DNA of 33,407 bases from Gemmataceae bacterium. Lineage in GTDB: Bacteria > Planctomycetota > Planctomycetia > Gemmatales > Gemmataceae. The first letter of the stretch is position 1. Each line of letters opens with the position of its first letter. The notes beneath the pieces were generated by a model. The model was not told where the DNA came from. It searched no databases and worked only from the letters and a program-made list of their open reading frames with translations. Where the stretch lies: the NCBI GenBank assembly GCA_022614915.1, contig JAKEHV010000095.1:1-33407 (forward strand), written 5' to 3'. Positions 16,252 to 23,898 of this stretch are shown here, piece after piece. Made by a program: the position numbers and the translations under genes.

Positions 16252-16635
16252 ATGGCGAAAGGCGCCGGCAAAGCAAGAAAGAAGCTGCCCAAGACGTTGG
16301 CAGTGGTCAACGCGGACAACTGCACCGGCTGCGAGGCCTGCATCGAGGTCTGTCCGGTCGATTGCATCTACAAGGTGCCGGGCGAGGACCAACCGGTTCT
16401 GCAGAGCTTCGTGGACATCGACCTGGAGCGGTGCATTGGCTGCGACCTTTGCGAGCGCTGGTGCCCATGGGACGCCATCGACATGGTGCCGACCGGTCAA
16501 ATCGCGGAGGCGGTGGCGAACAAAGGCGGTCCCGCGGATTACGTGGAAAAGAATTGGGAAAACCTGGTCGCGGTAGCGCAGTCGCTGCAGGACTTGGCGG
16601 CCGAGCAAACCGCGGCGACGCCGGCGAAAAAGTAA
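16252..16635 (+). CDS. 2x[4Fe-4S] ferredoxin-like protein
   Basis: 127 residues, cytoplasmic. Cluster 1 ligands are C24-x2-C27-x2-C30-x3-C34-P and cluster 2 ligands C61-x2-C64-x2-C67-x3-C71-P. An additional Cys38 sits where the second-cluster ligand of simple ferredoxins would fall. The second site has W-C-P-W-D instead of the usual C-P-x-G/x-A. N-terminal Lys-rich residues and a C-terminal helical Ala/Gln tail extend the fold. GAGGG lies about 8 nt before ATG 16252 and a TAGAAT-like -10 box near 16215. It is an electron carrier; its partner is not evident, since the peroxidase downstream acts on the other side of the membrane and a terminator lies between them. Confidence 0.93.
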   Translation: MAKGAGKARKKLPKTLAVVNADNCTGCEACIEVCPVDCIYKVPGEDQPVLQSFVDIDLERCIGCDLCERWCPWDAIDMVPTGQIAEAVANKGGPADYVEKNWENLVAVAQSLQDLAAEQTAATPAKK

Positions 16636-16680
16636 TCGTTCTTGTGCACTTTCGGCGAGCGCGAAACGCAAGCCATCGGT

Positions 16681-16709
16681 CGGGACGCATCATGCGTCCC
16701 GTTTCTGTT
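16681..16709 (+). terminator. Palindromic terminator after ferredoxin
   Basis: CGGGACGCAT and ATGCGTCCCG form a 10-bp stem around a single C, followed by TTTCTGTTT. It lies 46 nt after the ferredoxin stop. Confidence 0.75.
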
Positions 16710-16765
16710 TGCCCTGTATTGGGCCGCATGTATCCTACAATGGTTGCCGCAAGGGAGGGCCGGGC

Positions 16766-18199
16766 ATGCGCCATGGGATCTTGTTGTTGTTGGCGGGGGT
16801 CTCCTTATCGGGTTGCAAGCCGGCCGAGCGCTTCGGGCCCGTCAAAGCCGCTAAGGAGTCTACCAAGAAAGAACGTCCGCAGGATGATCTAAAAAAACAC
16901 TGGGTTTTCATGCTGCCCAAGGAAGCGCCCGACGTGCCGATCGTGTTCGTGGCCAACTCCGCGCCGGAATGGAAAAACCTGACTCGCTTTTGGAATCTCG
17001 ATCCCTCTCCTGCCCTCGGCGCGCGCACCGCACACCTTGGACAAGCGCCTTTGGGCGTCGCCGTCAGCCTTGCCGCAACGCTGCCTTTGGACACGATCAA
17101 GATCAAAGTGCCGCTCGGCCTGCCCGATCCAACGCCGCACATCCCGCCCGGCAACCTACCCACCTATACGAAATGGCGGCTGGGCAAACGGCTCTTCTAT
17201 GATCGGATCTTCCAAAGCGGACCGGACAGATTCTCGTGCGCCACCTGTCACCAGCCCGCACATGGTTTCGCGGAAGAATGGGCTGTCACGCTGCAAGGCA
17301 ACCGCAACACGCTAAGCCTGCTCAATGTCGTTTACAATCGCCAGCAATTCTGGGACGGCCGGGTAGGCTCCTTGGAAGAAGTGCTGGCGCGATCCTTGGA
17401 AGACGAACTTCCTGTGGATGCCTCGGACTCGACGGCCAAAAGGCAGCGAACCCATCGCTGGGGCGGACTGGTCAAGACGCTCGCCGGCGATTCTTACTAT
17501 CAATTCCACTTTAAGGAGCAGTTCGGCATCGCCGTGCCGACGCAGGATGCCATCGCCAAGGTCTTGGCGACTTACCTGCGCACGCTCCTGTCGGCCGGCT
17601 CGCTCTACGATTATGCCGAGCAGGAGCGCCAAGCGCGTGGGGCGGCGGAGTTGTCCGCGCAGCATTTTAGCCGGATGCTCGATGCCGCGACCCAGAAGGC
17701 CCTGGGCGTGCCCAAAGAAAAAAGCGAAGACGTTGCCAATAAATTAGAGCGCGGCCTGCGCTTGTTTCACGGCTCGGCTCGGTGCGGGCAATGTCACAAA
17801 GGCCCGCTCTTCACCGACCAGGATTATCACAACATCGGCATTGGTGAGAGCGAGGAGATGCCGCTCCCGGGCGACGAGAAAGGCCGATTCGCGTTCGTGC
17901 CGATCGGGATGAAGGAGTCGCGGCTGATCGGCGCTTTTCGCACGCCGACGCTGCGCAACCTGCCGCGCACCTATCCCTATTTTCATGACGGCAGCCGGCG
18001 CTCGCTCAAAGACGTGGTGAATTACTACGATCACGCGGTGTTTCCGAGCGCTTTCTTGGCGCAGCCGTTGCGTGCCGGGCTGCACGAGTCTGTCAGCTTG
18101 CATTTGTCCGACAGGGACAAGGAAGCACTCGCCTTGTTTCTGCGTGCGCTGGATGGGGAACCGGTCGACCCCATCGTTTTGGAGAAACGAGAAAAGTGA
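16766..18199 (+). CDS. Di-haem cytochrome c peroxidase (CcpA/MauG family) lipoprotein
   Basis: 477 residues from ATG 16766, chosen for AGGGAGG about 8 nt upstream and the lipoprotein signal L-L-L-L-A-G-V-S-L-S-G-C17. Two c-type haem sites are present: C158-A-T-C-H162 and C340-G-Q-C-H344. Around them are family blocks Y-T-K-W-R-L-G-K-R-L-F-Y-D, N-V-V-Y-N-R-Q-Q-F-W-D-G-R-V-G-S-L and F-R-T-P-T-L-R-N-L. The enzyme reduces H2O2 in the periplasm with electrons from small cytochromes or an electron donor, or oxidises a partner as MauG does. A roughly 100-residue N-terminal part before the peroxidase domain (W-V-F-M-L-P-K ... V-F-V-A-N-S-A-P-E-W) is unassigned. The next gene starts 1 nt after its stop. 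Confidence 0.93.
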   Translation: MRHGILLLLAGVSLSGCKPAERFGPVKAAKESTKKERPQDDLKKHWVFMLPKEAPDVPIVFVANSAPEWKNLTRFWNLDPSPALGARTAHLGQAPLGVAVSLAATLPLDTIKIKVPLGLPDPTPHIPPGNLPTYTKWRLGKRLFYDRIFQSGPDRFSCATCHQPAHGFAEEWAVTLQGNRNTLSLLNVVYNRQQFWDGRVGSLEEVLARSLEDELPVDASDSTAKRQRTHRWGGLVKTLAGDSYYQFHFKEQFGIAVPTQDAIAKVLATYLRTLLSAGSLYDYAEQERQARGAAELSAQHFSRMLDAATQKALGVPKEKSEDVANKLERGLRLFHGSARCGQCHKGPLFTDQDYHNIGIGESEEMPLPGDEKGRFAFVPIGMKESRLIGAFRTPTLRNLPRTYPYFHDGSRRSLKDVVNYYDHAVFPSAFLAQPLRAGLHESVSLHLSDRDKEALALFLRALDGEPVDPIVLEKREK

Positions 18200-18200
18200 A

Positions 18201-19004
18201 ATGCAAACGGACCTCAGACGCGCCTATTTGATCGAGCTAGTGGGTACGTTCGGCTTGGTGTTTTTCTCCGCCGGCGTCGTGTGCATCAATTACCTGGCGG
18301 TTCCGTTCGGTCAGCCGTTCGACTCGCCCTTGAACCAGCATCAACCGGGGTTAGCCGGCGTGGCGTTGGCGCAGGGCTTGATCCTCGCCGTACTGTTATC
18401 GATAACACTGCCTGTTTCCGGCGGCTACTTGAACCCGGCCGTCACGGTCATGCTCTGGACCATGAACCGGATGGACACGCGGCGGATGTCGTGGTTTTTG
18501 GGGGCGCAGCTTTTAGGGTCGTTCCTGGCCGGTCTGTGTTTGCGCTACACCTTTCACGTCGATCTGCTTCAGTCTGCCCGCTTCGGCACGCCGCACCTGA
18601 AAATCGAGGCTTATCACGAGATTAGCCAAAGGACGCTTTTTGCCGGCACCGGCGTGGAACTTGTCTTGACGTTTTTCGTAGTCCTGGCCATGTTCTGCCT
18701 CGCGCGCAAGAAGGCGCTGACTGCGTCCCAACTGGATCAGGATGAGGCGCGGCGCGCCGCCTGGGCCGGGGGAGCGGCGGCAACAGCGGCAACGCTGGTC
18801 GGCTTTTCCCTTACGGGCGCGGCTTTGAATCCGGCGCGCTGGTTCGGCCCCGCGGTCTGGGAAGCCTGGGTCATCGGCGAGACGGTACGCGGCGGCCCGT
18901 TCGTCGACGTCTTAGTGTTCATCGCCGGCCCGACGCTGGGCGCCTTGCTGGCGGGCCTCTTCTACTTTTGGATCTATCGGCCCGCGCTGCCGGACAAACC
19001 GTAG
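18201..19004 (+). CDS. Aquaporin/glycerol-facilitator family (MIP) channel
   Basis: 267 residues, six membrane helices and two half-helices: N-P-A at 78-80 (G-G-Y-L-N-P-A-V-T) and 210-212 (A-L-N-P-A-R). ATG 18201 lies 1 nt after the peroxidase stop, so translation is probably coupled. Gap-free alignment with E. coli AqpZ around each N-P-A places Q58, T198, A207 and R213 at the four selectivity-filter positions (F43, H174, T183, R189 in AqpZ; W, G, F, R in GlpF). This polar filter differs from both. Water, H2O2 or another small neutral solute is possible; coupling to a peroxidase suggests peroxide, as inference. The TAG stop lies inside a palindromic repeat. Confidence 0.9.
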   Translation: MQTDLRRAYLIELVGTFGLVFFSAGVVCINYLAVPFGQPFDSPLNQHQPGLAGVALAQGLILAVLLSITLPVSGGYLNPAVTVMLWTMNRMDTRRMSWFLGAQLLGSFLAGLCLRYTFHVDLLQSARFGTPHLKIEAYHEISQRTLFAGTGVELVLTFFVVLAMFCLARKKALTASQLDQDEARRAAWAGGAAATAATLVGFSLTGAALNPARWFGPAVWEAWVIGETVRGGPFVDVLVFIAGPTLGALLAGLFYFWIYRPALPDKP

Positions 19005-19086
19005 GACAGGATTCCGATCCTGTCCTGAAATTAGGACGGTATTCAAATCCGTCCCAAGTGCGGACAGGAACGGAATCCTATCCTAC
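19001..19086. repeat. 86-bp nested palindromic repeat (GGACAGGATTCC type)
   Basis: The outer arms GTAGGACAGGATTCC and GGAATCCTATCCTAC pair with one mismatch. Inside are AGGACAGGAT/ATCCTGTCCT (perfect 10-bp stem, 19003-19026) and a GGACGG.AT/AT.CCGTCC hairpin (about 19033-19055). It contains the aquaporin stop codon and ends 11 nt before the DUF3501 start. Confidence 0.85.
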
Positions 19087-19097
19087 GGGCTGATCGC

Positions 19098-19727
19098 ATG
19101 GCCCCTTTGACGGTCGATGACTTGCTGCCTCTTGAGGAATACGTCGCGCGGCGGCGCGAGTTCTTCGACGCCCATCGCCGCTATATCGACCGCTGTCGCC
19201 GCGTTCGCATCGGGCCGCAACTCACGCTCGTCTTCGAGAATCGGCGCACGCTCTGGTTTCGCGTTCAAGAAGTCGTTCGCATTGCCCGCTTATCGAGCAC
19301 TTCCGATATCCGACAAGAACTGAATCTCTACAACCGGCTGCTGCCGGGCCGCAATTTATTGCAGGCCGCTTTGCTCATCGAGATCCCCGACGAAACACGT
19401 CTCGCCCAGGAATGGTCCGCCTGGCGAAACCTGAGCGGCGAACAGCTCTGGCTCGATGTCAGCGCCGAGCAGTTTCCTGCGCACTTGGTCACTTGCCGGC
19501 CGGAGGACCGCTGCGTCGGCACGGCTCATTGGGTGCAGTTTCAAATCCACTCGGATGGCCGAGCGCTCTTGGCGGACGTTAATTTGGCGGCGCGCTTCGC
19601 TTTCGACAACGACATCTATCGCCACAAGAGCGCGCTTTTGACCGACGATTTGCGTTTGAGTCTGGTCGATGATCTAGACCTTTCTCATGATCAAGAAGCT
19701 CCCAAGGAATTGCGGCTGGCGGCCTAG
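19098..19727 (+). CDS. DUF3501 family protein
   Basis: 209 residues, soluble. It matches the DUF3501 pattern: L-T-V-D-D-L-L-P-L-E-E-Y at the start, then R-R-E-F-F, the central L-T-L-V-F-E-N-R-R-T-L-W-F-R-V-Q-E-V-V-R, and E-L-N-L-Y-N-R-L-L-P-G with L-L-I-E-I-P. In many genomes DUF3501 genes sit beside an Fe-S oxidoreductase or rubrerythrin-like gene and are thought to be linked to redox stress, but no biochemical function is established. Here it follows the peroxidase/channel pair after the 86-bp palindrome, a context that agrees loosely with peroxide stress. No strong ribosome-binding site is seen before ATG 19098. Confidence 0.83.
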   Translation: MAPLTVDDLLPLEEYVARRREFFDAHRRYIDRCRRVRIGPQLTLVFENRRTLWFRVQEVVRIARLSSTSDIRQELNLYNRLLPGRNLLQAALLIEIPDETRLAQEWSAWRNLSGEQLWLDVSAEQFPAHLVTCRPEDRCVGTAHWVQFQIHSDGRALLADVNLAARFAFDNDIYRHKSALLTDDLRLSLVDDLDLSHDQEAPKELRLAA

Positions 19728-19729
19728 AC

Positions 19730-19770
19730 TCCTGACCCCTGACCCCTGACTCCTGACCCCTGATTCCTGG
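19730..19770. repeat. Heptanucleotide tandem repeat (YCCTGAY)n
   Basis: Five full 7-nt units (TCCTGAC, CCCTGAC, CCCTGAC, TCCTGAC, CCCTGAT) and a partial sixth fill the gap between two convergent genes, only 2 nt from each stop codon. Confidence 0.9.
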
Positions 19771-19772
19771 CC

Positions 19773-20684
19773 TCACAGCGACCACCACGCCTTGTGCCAC
19801 GTGCGCTTCATGTTGGCGATGGCGGTTTGCGGCGACACGCCGGGCGGCGGCTTGATCTCGAAACCGCAGACGGGCCGTCGGCCGGCGCGCAGATAGCCGA
19901 TATCGAAGAGCGTGCGGATCCAATCGCGGAGTTGCGCGGCGTAGTTGTCGCCGCCCGGCATGCCGAACAAGGGATGCGTGTCGCCGAACAAGGGATGCTT
20001 TCTGTCCGAGACACTGCTGCCCATGTGAATGGCGACGAGATATTCCTTGATGATGGGCAGATGCTTGGCCGGCTCTTCGTGACAAAGATAGATGTGGCTC
20101 AAATCGTGCAAGAGGCCGAAATCGGGGAAATCGCGGCGCACCGCTTCGGCCACCTCGGCGGCGATTGCGCAAGTGCCTACTAGCGCCTTTTTATCCATGT
20201 CGTAATCGAAGATTTCCAAGACCACCGGAATGCCGGCACGCTCTTTGGCCGCTATGCAGATCTGGCGGAGCGAATCAACCAGACGATCGACGCCGGCCCG
20301 ACGCTGATCGGGCGGGACATTCTTGCCGCTCATGACGGCGAAGCGGCTCGCGCCCAGTTCCGGGGCCTGCTCCAACGCTTCCAGGACCGCGGCAATCGCT
20401 TTCTTGCGCTCGGCGGCATCAGCAGCGTTGAGATCAAGCTGTCCGCCGAGCAGTACAGGTTGGCAGCCAAGTGTCACGTTCATCGCGCAGTCGCGCAACA
20501 GTGTGGCGCACTCCTTGCGGACGACAGGGTCGTTGATCGGACGAATGTCCACGGCCTCGAAGAAATCGTCGTGGCAAATTTCGCGCAGCGTCTCCCATTG
20601 CGGACCCTCTCCGCCCAGGCATTCGGGAAACGCCATGTTGTGGACCACGCCAAGCTGGAGATAGGTTTGCCAAGGATCTTTCAT
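19773..20684 (-). CDS. Sugar-phosphate isomerase/epimerase-like TIM-barrel protein (AP endonuclease 2 fold)
   Basis: 303 residues from ATG 20684, where the conserved start M-K-D-P-W-Q-T-Y-L lies; a longer frame to 20762 would be encoded by palindromic repeat DNA. No good ribosome-binding site is visible, perhaps because the repeat array begins 9 nt upstream. Xylose-isomerase-like barrel motifs are readable: V-V-L-E-I-F-D-Y-D, F-G-L-L-H-D-L-S-H-I-Y, A-I-H-M-G-S-S and C-G-F-E-I-K-P-P, giving the Glu/Asp/His/Glu metal ligands expected. Planctomycetes have many such proteins; the substrate is unknown. No secretion signal. Confidence 0.85.
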   Translation of the reverse strand: MKDPWQTYLQLGVVHNMAFPECLGGEGPQWETLREICHDDFFEAVDIRPINDPVVRKECATLLRDCAMNVTLGCQPVLLGGQLDLNAADAAERKKAIAAVLEALEQAPELGASRFAVMSGKNVPPDQRRAGVDRLVDSLRQICIAAKERAGIPVVLEIFDYDMDKKALVGTCAIAAEVAEAVRRDFPDFGLLHDLSHIYLCHEEPAKHLPIIKEYLVAIHMGSSVSDRKHPLFGDTHPLFGMPGGDNYAAQLRDWIRTLFDIGYLRAGRRPVCGFEIKPPPGVSPQTAIANMKRTWHKAWWSL

Positions 20685-20693
20685 GGTGAGCTT

Positions 20694-20933
20694 TTGGAGT
20701 GCGGCGCTATTCCGCCGCTTTGGTTTTTGGAGCGTGCGACTTGTCGTGGAACGGATTGACAATCCGTCCTGCTTTAGGCGACTTGTCGCCGCTTTTGGAT
20801 CCTTGGAGTGCGGCGCTATACCGCCGCTTTGGTTTTTTGGAGTGCGTGCGACTTGTCGCCGCTTGGGGTTTTTGGATTCGGGAGTCGCCGCGGTTCAAAA
20901 AACAAAAGCGGCGGAAAAGGGCCGCACTCCAAA
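20694..20933. repeat. Array of GGAGTGCGGCGCTAT / GCGACTTGTCGCCGC repeats
   Basis: Two direct copies of TTGGAGTGCGGCGCTAT followed by CCGCCGCTTTGGTTTTT lie at 20694-20728 and 20803-20837, and a partial inverted copy at 20904-20933. Between them the word GCGACTTGTCGCCGCTT occurs at 20778 and 20848, with a truncated version near 20736, and a GGAACGGATT/AATCCGTCC hairpin lies at 20749-20770. Confidence 0.85.
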
Positions 20934-21114
20934 TCCCAAAGCGCCGAGTCACGATTCCTGCACCTTGAGGCCAAGCCAGGATCAAGTTAGCCAAAGCGAG
21001 ATGGGCGTGCCGCGGCAGCACGCCGCTGCTTGCTTGACTCACCAGCGTGCGTGCGTACTCATCCGCCAACTCGTCCGTCCATTCGAATTCGAGCGTGTAC
21101 TCGTTGGTGGGCAT
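20707..21114 (-). CDS. Small hypothetical protein with repeat-encoded C-terminal half
   Basis: 135 residues from ATG 21114. The first 60 or so residues (T-L-E-F-E-W-T-D-E-L-A-D-E-Y-A-R-T-L and H-A-H-L-A-L-A-N-L) read like a real small acidic helical protein. The remainder is encoded by the palindromic repeat array at 20694-20933 and is Lys/Arg/Ser-rich (S-A-A-L-F-R-R-F, K-P-K-R-R-Y-S-A-A-L). I recognise no family. Either a short gene has acquired a new C-terminus, or it is a remnant. No clear ribosome-binding site; it lies between purF and the isomerase on the same strand. Confidence 0.4.
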   Translation of the reverse strand: MPTNEYTLEFEWTDELADEYARTLVSQASSGVLPRHAHLALANLILAWPQGAGIVTRRFGIWSAALFRRFCFLNRGDSRIQKPQAATSRTHSKKPKRRYSAALQGSKSGDKSPKAGRIVNPFHDKSHAPKTKAAE

Positions 21115-21171
21115 GAAATGGTCTCGTGGAAGGCGCTGGGGTGTGCTTTTTGGATTCACCGCTTACGTTGG

Positions 21172-21240
21172 ATTCACCGCTTACTGCGTGCGCGGCTCTT
21201 GAATTCAGAGCCGCGCACGCAGTAAGCGGTTGAATTCAAT
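21172..21240. repeat. Near-perfect 53-bp palindrome (CCGCTTACTGCGTGCGCGGC type)
   Basis: Arms of about 26 bp (CCGCTTACTGCGTGCGCGGC ... and complement, 21177-21229) meet at TTGAATTCA with a one-base difference. A partial extra copy (TTGGATTCACCGCTTACG) precedes it at about 21150. The purF stop codon lies at the outer end. One arm recurs at 3281-3321. Confidence 0.9.
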
Positions 21241-22831
21241 CTCCATTCACGGAAACCGATGTAGGCAATTCGTAGGTTCGGCCATTGGAGTTGCCGTTGT
21301 TACGATTCATGAGCGCGAGCTGATACAGCTTGTCGCCGGTTGGTGTGGGATATTTGCCCGTCAAACAAGCGCGGCACAGGCGATCTTCGGGCAAACCGAC
21401 GGCTTCGGCAACGGCCTCCAACGGGAGATAATACAAACTATCCGCGCCCAACTCGCGAGCCATGGCTTGCTGCTCTTCCTCGGTAATCCGCGCGCCGTGC
21501 ATGAAGCGGGGCGCGAACAACTCGCGCACCGTCGACATGTCGATGCCGTAAAAGCAGGGCGCGATGATCGGCGGACAGGCGACGCGCACGTGGATTTCCT
21601 TGGCGCCGCCGCGCTCGCGCAAATGGTGCAGGAGCGATTTTAGCGTGGTGCTGCGGACAATCGTGTCTTCGATGAGCAGCACGCGCTTGCCGGCAAGCAC
21701 TTCGCGCAAGGGCGTGTACTTGACGCGGACCCGGTCGGCGCGGTTGTTTCCCTCGATAAAAGTCCGGCCCACGTAGCGATTGCGCATCAAGCCTTCGACC
21801 GACGGCACGCCCAATTCGTACGCCATGGCGTCCGCGGCGGCTTTGCCCGTGTCCGGCACCGGCACCACGATGGTGTCGTCGTCGAGCGGCACCCGGCCCA
21901 AGCTGTGCTCCTGCAGCGCCAGCGCCTTGCCCAGCCTGGCCCGCGACAAGTATACGCTGCGCTCATCGAGCGTGCTGGCCACATTGGCGAAATAGATCCA
22001 TTCGAAAAAACAATGGGCGGGCGTCTGTTTCGGGGCGAAGCGCTCGATCCGCATCATGTTGTCTTGGATGACGATCATCTCGCCGGGCTCGAGCGACTGG
22101 ATGCTTTGGAAGCCGAGATTGGTCAGCGCCACGCTTTCGCTGGCGGCGGCGAACAGCGGTCCGTCCTGGGCGTAGCACAAGGGTCGAAAGCCTTTGGGGT
22201 CGCGGACAATGGCCATATCGCCCATTGCATTGAGGTAGACCAGGTTGTAGGCCCCGTCGAAGCGTTTGCTCAGATTGCGAAAAACTTGCACGAGATCGGG
22301 CCGGTCGTCCTTGCGCAACTCGTAGCTCAGATAGTGCATGATGACTTCCGTGTCGAGATTGCGCGTCAAGTGGTAGTCGGCCAGTGTAAGCAAAGCGTCG
22401 CGCAATTCAGTGAAATTGGCAAGCTGGCCGTTAAAGGCGACGCTGAACCATTTCCACTTGCAGCCGTGGTGTCGCTCGAAGGGTTGCGCGTAACTGCGGT
22501 CGTTTTGGCCGCAGGTGGCGTAGCGGACGTGGCCGATGGCGGCACGGCCCGCATATTCCTTCATGATGCTGTCGTACTTGGCCTGGTGGTTGAGGCGAAA
22601 GGCTTCGATGACCGTGCCGATTTGACGGTACGTGTCGAGGAGCTTGTCACGCTTGGGATTGAAGGTGGAGAAGCCGGCCGCCAACTGCCCGCGATTCTGC
22701 AAGTCCAAGAGCAAACGCGGCATCAGCCGCGACACCTGTTCGGGGCCGGCCGAGGGCGCCAACCGCGCTGGGGTGGGGCTGTCGAAGTGGTAAACGGCGG
22801 CAATCCCACACTCGTGGTGTAATTCGGCCAT
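21236..22831 (-). CDS. purF: Amidophosphoribosyltransferase
   Basis: First committed enzyme of purine synthesis: PRPP plus glutamine gives phosphoribosylamine. 531 residues. Cys8 in H-E-C-G-I-A-A-V is the N-terminal glutaminase nucleophile after removal of a seven-residue propeptide, as in the Bacillus-type enzyme. The glutaminase domain has I-G-H-V-R-Y-A-T and F-N-G-Q-L-A-N-F. The PRPP loop is [13 protein letters not shown]. Cysteines in [13 protein letters not shown] and [11 protein letters not shown] correspond to the [4Fe-4S] ligands of the B. subtilis class. The last 20 residues are Asn/Ser-rich and the stop codon touches a palindromic repeat. GGGGA precedes the ATG and a good promoter lies at 22894-22922. 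Confidence 0.97.
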   Translation of the reverse strand: MAELHHECGIAAVYHFDSPTPARLAPSAGPEQVSRLMPRLLLDLQNRGQLAAGFSTFNPKRDKLLDTYRQIGTVIEAFRLNHQAKYDSIMKEYAGRAAIGHVRYATCGQNDRSYAQPFERHHGCKWKWFSVAFNGQLANFTELRDALLTLADYHLTRNLDTEVIMHYLSYELRKDDRPDLVQVFRNLSKRFDGAYNLVYLNAMGDMAIVRDPKGFRPLCYAQDGPLFAAASESVALTNLGFQSIQSLEPGEMIVIQDNMMRIERFAPKQTPAHCFFEWIYFANVASTLDERSVYLSRARLGKALALQEHSLGRVPLDDDTIVVPVPDTGKAAADAMAYELGVPSVEGLMRNRYVGRTFIEGNNRADRVRVKYTPLREVLAGKRVLLIEDTIVRSTTLKSLLHHLRERGGAKEIHVRVACPPIIAPCFYGIDMSTVRELFAPRFMHGARITEEEQQAMARELGADSLYYLPLEAVAEAVGLPEDRLCRACLTGKYPTPTGDKLYQLALMNRNNGNSNGRTYELPTSVSVNGD

Positions 22832-22893
22832 GCGCGGATGTTCCCCGTAAGTCCCGGCGTATTGTCAGAAGGCATCCATGTTCCAACTCTGAC

Positions 22894-22922
22894 ATTATAG
22901 GAAGCGGTTCAGAGGCTTACAA
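22894..22922 (-). promoter_or_regulatory. Promoter of purF
   Basis: On the minus strand TTGTAA, a 17-nt spacer and TATAAT lie about 63 nt upstream of the purF ATG. The -35 box matches consensus at four of six positions. Confidence 0.6.
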
Positions 22923-22967
22923 AGTCGAACTCAAAGATAGGGATGCTCGAACGGCGAAGGCTTGTGG

Positions 22968-23714
22968 CTACGGTTTTTGCAAAGCGGCCAGGGCGGCCGC
23001 GTTGTCGGCATACGCTTCGAACAATCCGGGATTGCCGGGCGAGGGTGCGATCAGCCGGGTGATGGAGAATACTTCGCGCACTTCGGGACTAAGGTTTGAA
23101 AAAACAATGGGAGTCCCTGATTCCTTGGCCTTGGTCCGCAGCTGCAAGATCGGCCGCATACAGGGCGTGGAAACGATCTTCACATGGCGCAGATCCAGTA
23201 CGACTCCCTCTGGCGCGTACTCCGCCCAGACATGTTCCAACTCGCCGGCCAGTTCTTCCGCCAGTTCTTCGCCGTGCAAGCTCTCACGCTGAAACGTAAT
23301 GATCAGGACAGCGCCGGTTTTTGTTTGAGTGAAGTTCTGCAACCGGCGGACAGCGTCGCTCACATTGTCCGCCAACTCAAATGGCGTGGTGGGATTGGGT
23401 GTTGTGGAGACCAGGCGTGTGACCAGAAAAATGTCCAACAGTTCCTTCTTAACGTTGCAAAAAACTACTCGGCCGTTCTTGCTTGTCAGCTGCCGGTGCA
23501 GCGACAACAGCGGCCGCAAGCCGGCGCTGGTGAAAAAGGAGATGTTGCTGAAATCCAGCACCCACTTTTTTTGCGGGAAGCGTCCGACGGCTTCCAGAAG
23601 TTCCTGGCGCAAATCTTCGATGGCGTCGCCGCCGGGCACCTGGACGTCGGTCAACTCCACGACCAGGACCGCATGCTCCGGTTTGCAGGCGATGTGCCGA
23701 AAAGAAGCTTCCAT
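22968..23714 (-). CDS. Tandem STAS-domain protein
   Basis: 248 residues from ATG 23714 (AGGA about 8 nt upstream); upstream frame to 23969 lacks a ribosome-binding site. Two STAS (anti-sigma-factor antagonist-like) domains are fused. In the first (about 1-128) the strand W-V-L-D-F-S-N-I-S-F leads to F-T-S63-A-G-L, with S63 at the position phosphorylated in SpoIIAA-type proteins. In the second (about 132-248) V-V-L-D-L-R-H-V-K-I leads to V-S182-T-P-C-M, keeping a possible acceptor but losing the S-x-G-L pattern. Such proteins take part in partner-switching control of sigma factors or phosphatases, but no anti-sigma kinase is nearby. The promoter of purF lies after it. Confidence 0.83.
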   Translation of the reverse strand: MEASFRHIACKPEHAVLVVELTDVQVPGGDAIEDLRQELLEAVGRFPQKKWVLDFSNISFFTSAGLRPLLSLHRQLTSKNGRVVFCNVKKELLDIFLVTRLVSTTPNPTTPFELADNVSDAVRRLQNFTQTKTGAVLIITFQRESLHGEELAEELAGELEHVWAEYAPEGVVLDLRHVKIVSTPCMRPILQLRTKAKESGTPIVFSNLSPEVREVFSITRLIAPSPGNPGLFEAYADNAAALAALQKP

Positions 23715-23898
23715 GAAGGATCCTTGGGGCAGCAGAGGTATCACAGCAAGGATATGGAGAAGACGGCAGAAGTGAAAGCGTGAAAACGAAATCGCGGCGC
23801 TGGGGACTTGGTGCGAATTCTCCCTGATTTTAGCGAGCAACCGCCGCCGAATGCACGAAAAAAAGAACGATGCTTCGTGTTGCGGGCGGCCTTGCGTC

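Noticed and set aside
16640-18199. Ferredoxin as electron donor of the cytochrome c peroxidase
   Set aside because: The ferredoxin is cytoplasmic, the peroxidase is an exported lipoprotein, and a terminator separates them.
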